The position numbers and the translations under genes are program-made. A stretch of DNA of 64,000 nucleotides, from positions 441,001 to 505,000 of the forward strand of contig JAHBZH010000001.1 in assembly GCA_019635535.1 (NCBI GenBank), written 5' to 3'. Position 1 is the stretch's first letter. Every line of letters begins with the position of its first letter. The notes beneath the pieces are model-generated. The model worked only from the letters and a program-made list of their open reading frames with translations, had not been told where the DNA came from and searched no databases. Positions 61,458 to 64,000 of this stretch are shown in pieces. The DNA comes from Sphingomonas sp. Lineage in GTDB: Bacteria > Pseudomonadota > Alphaproteobacteria > Sphingomonadales > Sphingomonadaceae.

Positions 61458-62593
61458 GCGACGAGCCGGTCGTCGCCCGCATCGCGCCGGGCGTGGCGCG
61501 CTTCGCTGCCGAGGACTGGGACCGCTGCGCAGGAACGGAAGACCCGTTCCTCAGCCACGCCTTCCTCGCCGCGCTGGAGGAGTCGGGCAGCGCCACGGCG
61601 GAGACCGGCTGGCAGCCCGTGCCGGTCGCGATCGACGGGCCGGGCGGGCGGCCCGACGCGGTGATGCCCGCTTATGTGAAGAGCCACAGCCAGGGCGAAT
61701 ATGTCTTCGACCATGGCTGGGCCGACGCCTTCCAGCGCGCCGGCGGGGCCTATTATCCCAAGCTGCAGATCGCGGTGCCGTTCACGCCGGTGCCGGGCCG
61801 TCGGCTGCTCACCCGTGCGCCGGAACTCGCGCCGGCGCTGATCGGCGCGGCGGAGCGGATCGTCGCGGCGCACGGCTTGTCCTCCGCCCACGCCACCTTC
61901 CTCCACCCGGACGAGGCGCCCCTGTTCGAGCAGGCCGGCTGGCTGATCCGCGCCGACAGCCAGTTCCACTGGCTCAACCAGGGGTTCGCGACGTTCGACG
62001 ATTTCCTCGCCACCCTGACCTCGCGAAAGCGCAAGGCGATCCGCAAGGAACGGACCGCGGCGGTGGACGGGCTGGAGATCGTCCACCTCACCGGCGCCGC
62101 GCTGACCGAAGCGCACTGGGATGCCTTCTGGGCCTTCTACCAGGACACCGGCGCCCGCAAATGGGGCCGGCCCTATCTCACCCGGCCCTTCTTCTCGCGG
62201 CTCGGCGAGACACTTGCCGACAAGGTGCTGCTCATCCTTGCCTTGCGCGACGGGCGCCCCATCGCCGGCGCACTCAACCTGATCGGCGCACAGGCGCTCT
62301 ACGGCCGCTACTGGGGCTGCGTCGAGGACGTACCCCATCTCCATTTCGAGCTCTGTTATTATCAGGCGATCGACTTCGCGATTTCAAATGGCCTCGCACG
62401 GGTCGAGGCAGGCGCGCAGGGCGGGCACAAACTGGCGCGCGGCTATCGGCCGGTGCCGACATATTCCGCCCATCATATCGCCCATCCCGGCTTCCGGCGC
62501 GCGGTGGCGGACTTTCTCGCCGCCGAGCGCGCGGCGGTGGCGCGCGAGATCGCGGCGCTGGATGAGCTGACACCCTTCCGGAAGAAGAGTTGA
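61454..62593 (+). CDS. FemAB-like GNAT-fold protein (PF04339)
   Basis: A 379-residue protein of the peptidogalycan biosynthesis (FemAB-like) family, a double GNAT fold thought to transfer aminoacyl or acyl groups. Signatures are DPFLSHAFLAALEESG near the start, FLHPDEAPLFEQAGW, LTSRKRKAIRKERTA, FYQDTGARKWGRPYLTRPFF and VEAGAQGGHKLARGYRP. Its ATG overlaps the GDPD stop by 4 bases. It closes the DUF3572-HAD-RidA-GDPD-FemAB operon. Confidence 0.92.
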   Translation: MSDEPVVARIAPGVARFAAEDWDRCAGTEDPFLSHAFLAALEESGSATAETGWQPVPVAIDGPGGRPDAVMPAYVKSHSQGEYVFDHGWADAFQRAGGAYYPKLQIAVPFTPVPGRRLLTRAPELAPALIGAAERIVAAHGLSSAHATFLHPDEAPLFEQAGWLIRADSQFHWLNQGFATFDDFLATLTSRKRKAIRKERTAAVDGLEIVHLTGAALTEAHWDAFWAFYQDTGARKWGRPYLTRPFFSRLGETLADKVLLILALRDGRPIAGALNLIGAQALYGRYWGCVEDVPHLHFELCYYQAIDFAISNGLARVEAGAQGGHKLARGYRPVPTYSAHHIAHPGFRRAVADFLAAERAAVAREIAALDELTPFRKKS

Positions 62594-62596
62594 AGA

Positions 62597-63028
62597 CTAT
62601 GGCTCCGGCGCCAGCCGCAGCGCGACACGATAATCCGTTTCCGGCCAGCGCGGCGCGTCGCACGAACCGGTGTGGAGATTGCCGTCCTGTCCCATACGCG
62701 CCGCCACCAGCACTTCCTGGCCCCGCTCATACCAGATCGCGCATTGCGGTCCCGTCCTCAAGGAGGCGTGACGGACCTCGATCCGCTCCGGCGGCAGCGC
62801 CCATTGCGACGGCATCTTGAGTGGCGCGAGCAGTTCGAATGTGGTGATCGAGAAGGTCTCGGGACCGGCGGGATCGGGCACGCTCGCCACGACCCGGCCG
62901 CGAAAGATCGCGTCGGCATGACCGACATGCTCGGCCGCGCTCGACAACGGTCGACAGGAGCAGGCGAGGGCCGCGGTAACGGGCGACAGGGCAAGGAGGC
63001 CGGCCAGCAGGGCAAAAATCGTTTTCAT
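62597..63028 (-). CDS. exported small protein with CSC motif
   Basis: A 143-residue exported protein with a signal peptide (FALLAGLLALSPVTAALA). After cleavage the mature chain begins at ACSCRPLS, followed by AEHVGHADAIFRGRVVAS. A Cys-x-Cys at the mature N-terminus followed by a beta-strand-rich OB-like domain recalls the TIMP/NTR-fold or similar secreted inhibitors, but the match is weak. Further cysteines (C106, C132 region) could pair. It is convergent with the FemAB-like gene, 3 bases away. Function unknown. Confidence 0.65.
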   Translation of the reverse strand: MKTIFALLAGLLALSPVTAALACSCRPLSSAAEHVGHADAIFRGRVVASVPDPAGPETFSITTFELLAPLKMPSQWALPPERIEVRHASLRTGPQCAIWYERGQEVLVAARMGQDGNLHTGSCDAPRWPETDYRVALRLAPEP

Positions 63029-63173
63029 GTCCAACCTCTAGTCCGGTCACCGCAACACGCGCAATGCGCCGCGAAGACACTCCATTTCAGACGGCCTGTT
63101 CCGGAAACGGTCGTTTCGGCGCCGTTCATCGCCCGCGCGGCACGTTGCCCGAATCGCTGGCGGGGGAAGCGCG

Positions 63174-64000
63174 ATGATCCGATGGCCCGTTCCTGTCTCT
63201 GTCCTGCTTGCCGCGCTGTGGTTGCCCCCGGCATCGGCCCGGACGCTGGAGCCGGCCACCCTGCCGGGCATGTGCGTGACCATCGACCCGGTCGAAGGTT
63301 CGGTGAGCCGCCCTTGCGACGGATCGGCGGCGCAGCGGCTGGCGTTGCCGGAAACAGGCCCCGGACCGATGCGTTTGGGCGATGCCTGCCTGGCGCCGCG
63401 CGGCGGCGGGAACTACCCGCCGCTCGTTCCGCTGCGCTGCGACGGATCACCCGGGCAAAGCTGGACGATATCCGCCGATCATGTCGTGCGGAACGGCGAG
63501 GGACGATGCCTGGCCCTGCTCGCTTTGTCTGCGCGCGATGGCGCGCGCGTCTATGCCGCGCCCTGCCCCGCGCGCTACCCGCCGCAGGCCTGGCGGATCC
63601 GGGCCTTCGACTCCCTCGGTTATGCGCCAACGCGCGGGCGGCTGCGCTGGGCGCCTCGGCCCGATCTCTGTCTCTCCCTTGTCCGGCCGGGCACCTTCAT
63701 CGGGCTGGAGCCGTGCGCCGAGGTGCACCGCTGGGAGCAGGTCTTTTCCTTCGATCGCCGCGGCCCGGGACAGTTCCGGATGTCGGGCACCTGCCTCAGC
63801 GGCAATGCCGGCAGCGGCGGGCTCGCCTTGCGCCGTTGTCGGGTGAATCCGGAGATGCACTGGTTGCTGGAGGAAGGTGGTGCACTCTCGAACGGGGCCT
63901 CGCATTGCATCGAGCCGCGCCTGACGAATGGACGCTGGGTGGCCGCGCTGACATTGTGTGCCGCAATCCGGGAGCAACGCTGGACCTTCGAGGAGATGGC
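63174..64000 (+). CDS. secreted ricin-B-lectin-like protein (cut at the right edge)
   Basis: A gene open to the right edge, at least 275 residues. The signal peptide is MIRWPVPVSVLLAALWLPPA, cut near SARTLEP. The mature chain has many cysteines and repeated Q-x-W type motifs (QSW, QAW, QRW and variants such as HRWEQ and MHW), spaced about 45-50 residues apart, as in ricin-type beta-trefoil lectins. Each repeat carries a CL or CV near its start. This suggests one or more carbohydrate-binding beta-trefoils. The start follows GGGGGAAG. The C-terminus is outside the window, so any catalytic domain would be missed. Confidence 0.6.
   Translation, partial: MIRWPVPVSVLLAALWLPPASARTLEPATLPGMCVTIDPVEGSVSRPCDGSAAQRLALPETGPGPMRLGDACLAPRGGGNYPPLVPLRCDGSPGQSWTISADHVVRNGEGRCLALLALSARDGARVYAAPCPARYPPQAWRIRAFDSLGYAPTRGRLRWAPRPDLCLSLVRPGTFIGLEPCAEVHRWEQVFSFDRRGPGQFRMSGTCLSGNAGSGGLALRRCRVNPEMHWLLEEGGALSNGASHCIEPRLTNGRWVAALTLCAAIREQRWTFEEM

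Overview
The window is GC-rich, densely packed chromosomal DNA from a bacterium that looks like an alphaproteobacterium of the order Sphingomonadales (Sphingomonas-like). The signs are an alphaproteobacterial rnd-lptC-lptA-lptB-rpoN cluster, a helicase / S4 protein / fdxA / carD cluster, a DivK-like regulator head to head with a DUF3572 gene, a CrtY-type lycopene cyclase, and etfBA next to sucC. The species is inferred from gene content only. I see no rRNA, tRNA, CRISPR array or intact insertion sequence.

Layout. 0-4.7 kb is an accessory region: a TIR-like protein with a beta-rich C-terminal domain, a leucine-rich-repeat protein, an Arr-type rifamycin ADP-ribosyltransferase, two VOC proteins, and an AT-rich HEPN/Apea-like gene whose upstream edge is a decayed fragment of thiC. 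4.7-7.5 kb holds a GNAT gene and thiC under a TPP riboswitch; thiC carries an in-frame palindromic element. 7.5-15.6 kb holds ppc, dinB, crtY, a P1-family peptidase and a VWA protein. 15.6-16.7 kb is a small mazEF plus PD-(D/E)XK nuclease patch directly downstream of gyrB. 16.7-21.2 kb is gyrB and recF split by an inverted CAAX-protease gene. 21.3-30.7 kb holds a phospholipase-D family synthase, a methyltransferase, an MFS transporter, a Cdc48/VAT-type double AAA ATPase, a LysR regulator, an SDR, a cyclophilin and mgtE. A minus-strand intrinsic terminator with no gene in front of it lies between the AAA ATPase and the LysR gene.

30.7-40.4 kb holds two GIN-domain (DUF2807) cell-envelope proteins behind a palindromic operator, carD, doxX, fdxA, an S4 protein, an SUV3-like helicase, an M23 peptidase and a HerA-like ATPase. 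40.5-46.2 kb holds a TIGR02186/TauE pair, a DUF389 membrane protein, and an NfrB-like glycosyltransferase coupled to a small proline-rich, barrel-like protein. 46.2-50.4 kb holds a histone-deacetylase-fold hydrolase, a 54-residue membrane protein, etfA, etfB and sucC. 50.4-55.9 kb holds an ankyrin protein and the rpoN-lptB-lptA-lptC-rnd cluster (LPS export, sigma-54, RNA processing). 56-59 kb holds a glycine-rich double cold-shock protein, dps, a GDT1-type exporter, rpmG and divK. 59.4-62.6 kb is a tight operon of DUF3572, HAD, RidA, GDPD and FemAB-like genes. The right edge holds a secreted lectin-like gene cut by the window.

Most of the window is housekeeping: central metabolism (ppc, sucC, etfAB), DNA topology and repair (gyrB, recF, dinB), envelope building (lpt, M23, PLD, NfrB-like) and transcription control (rpoN, carD). 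The less usual material is in the first 5 kb, around 15.6-16.7 kb, in two coding regions shaped by palindromic repeats (thiC and divK), and in the gap at 26.8-27.1 kb.
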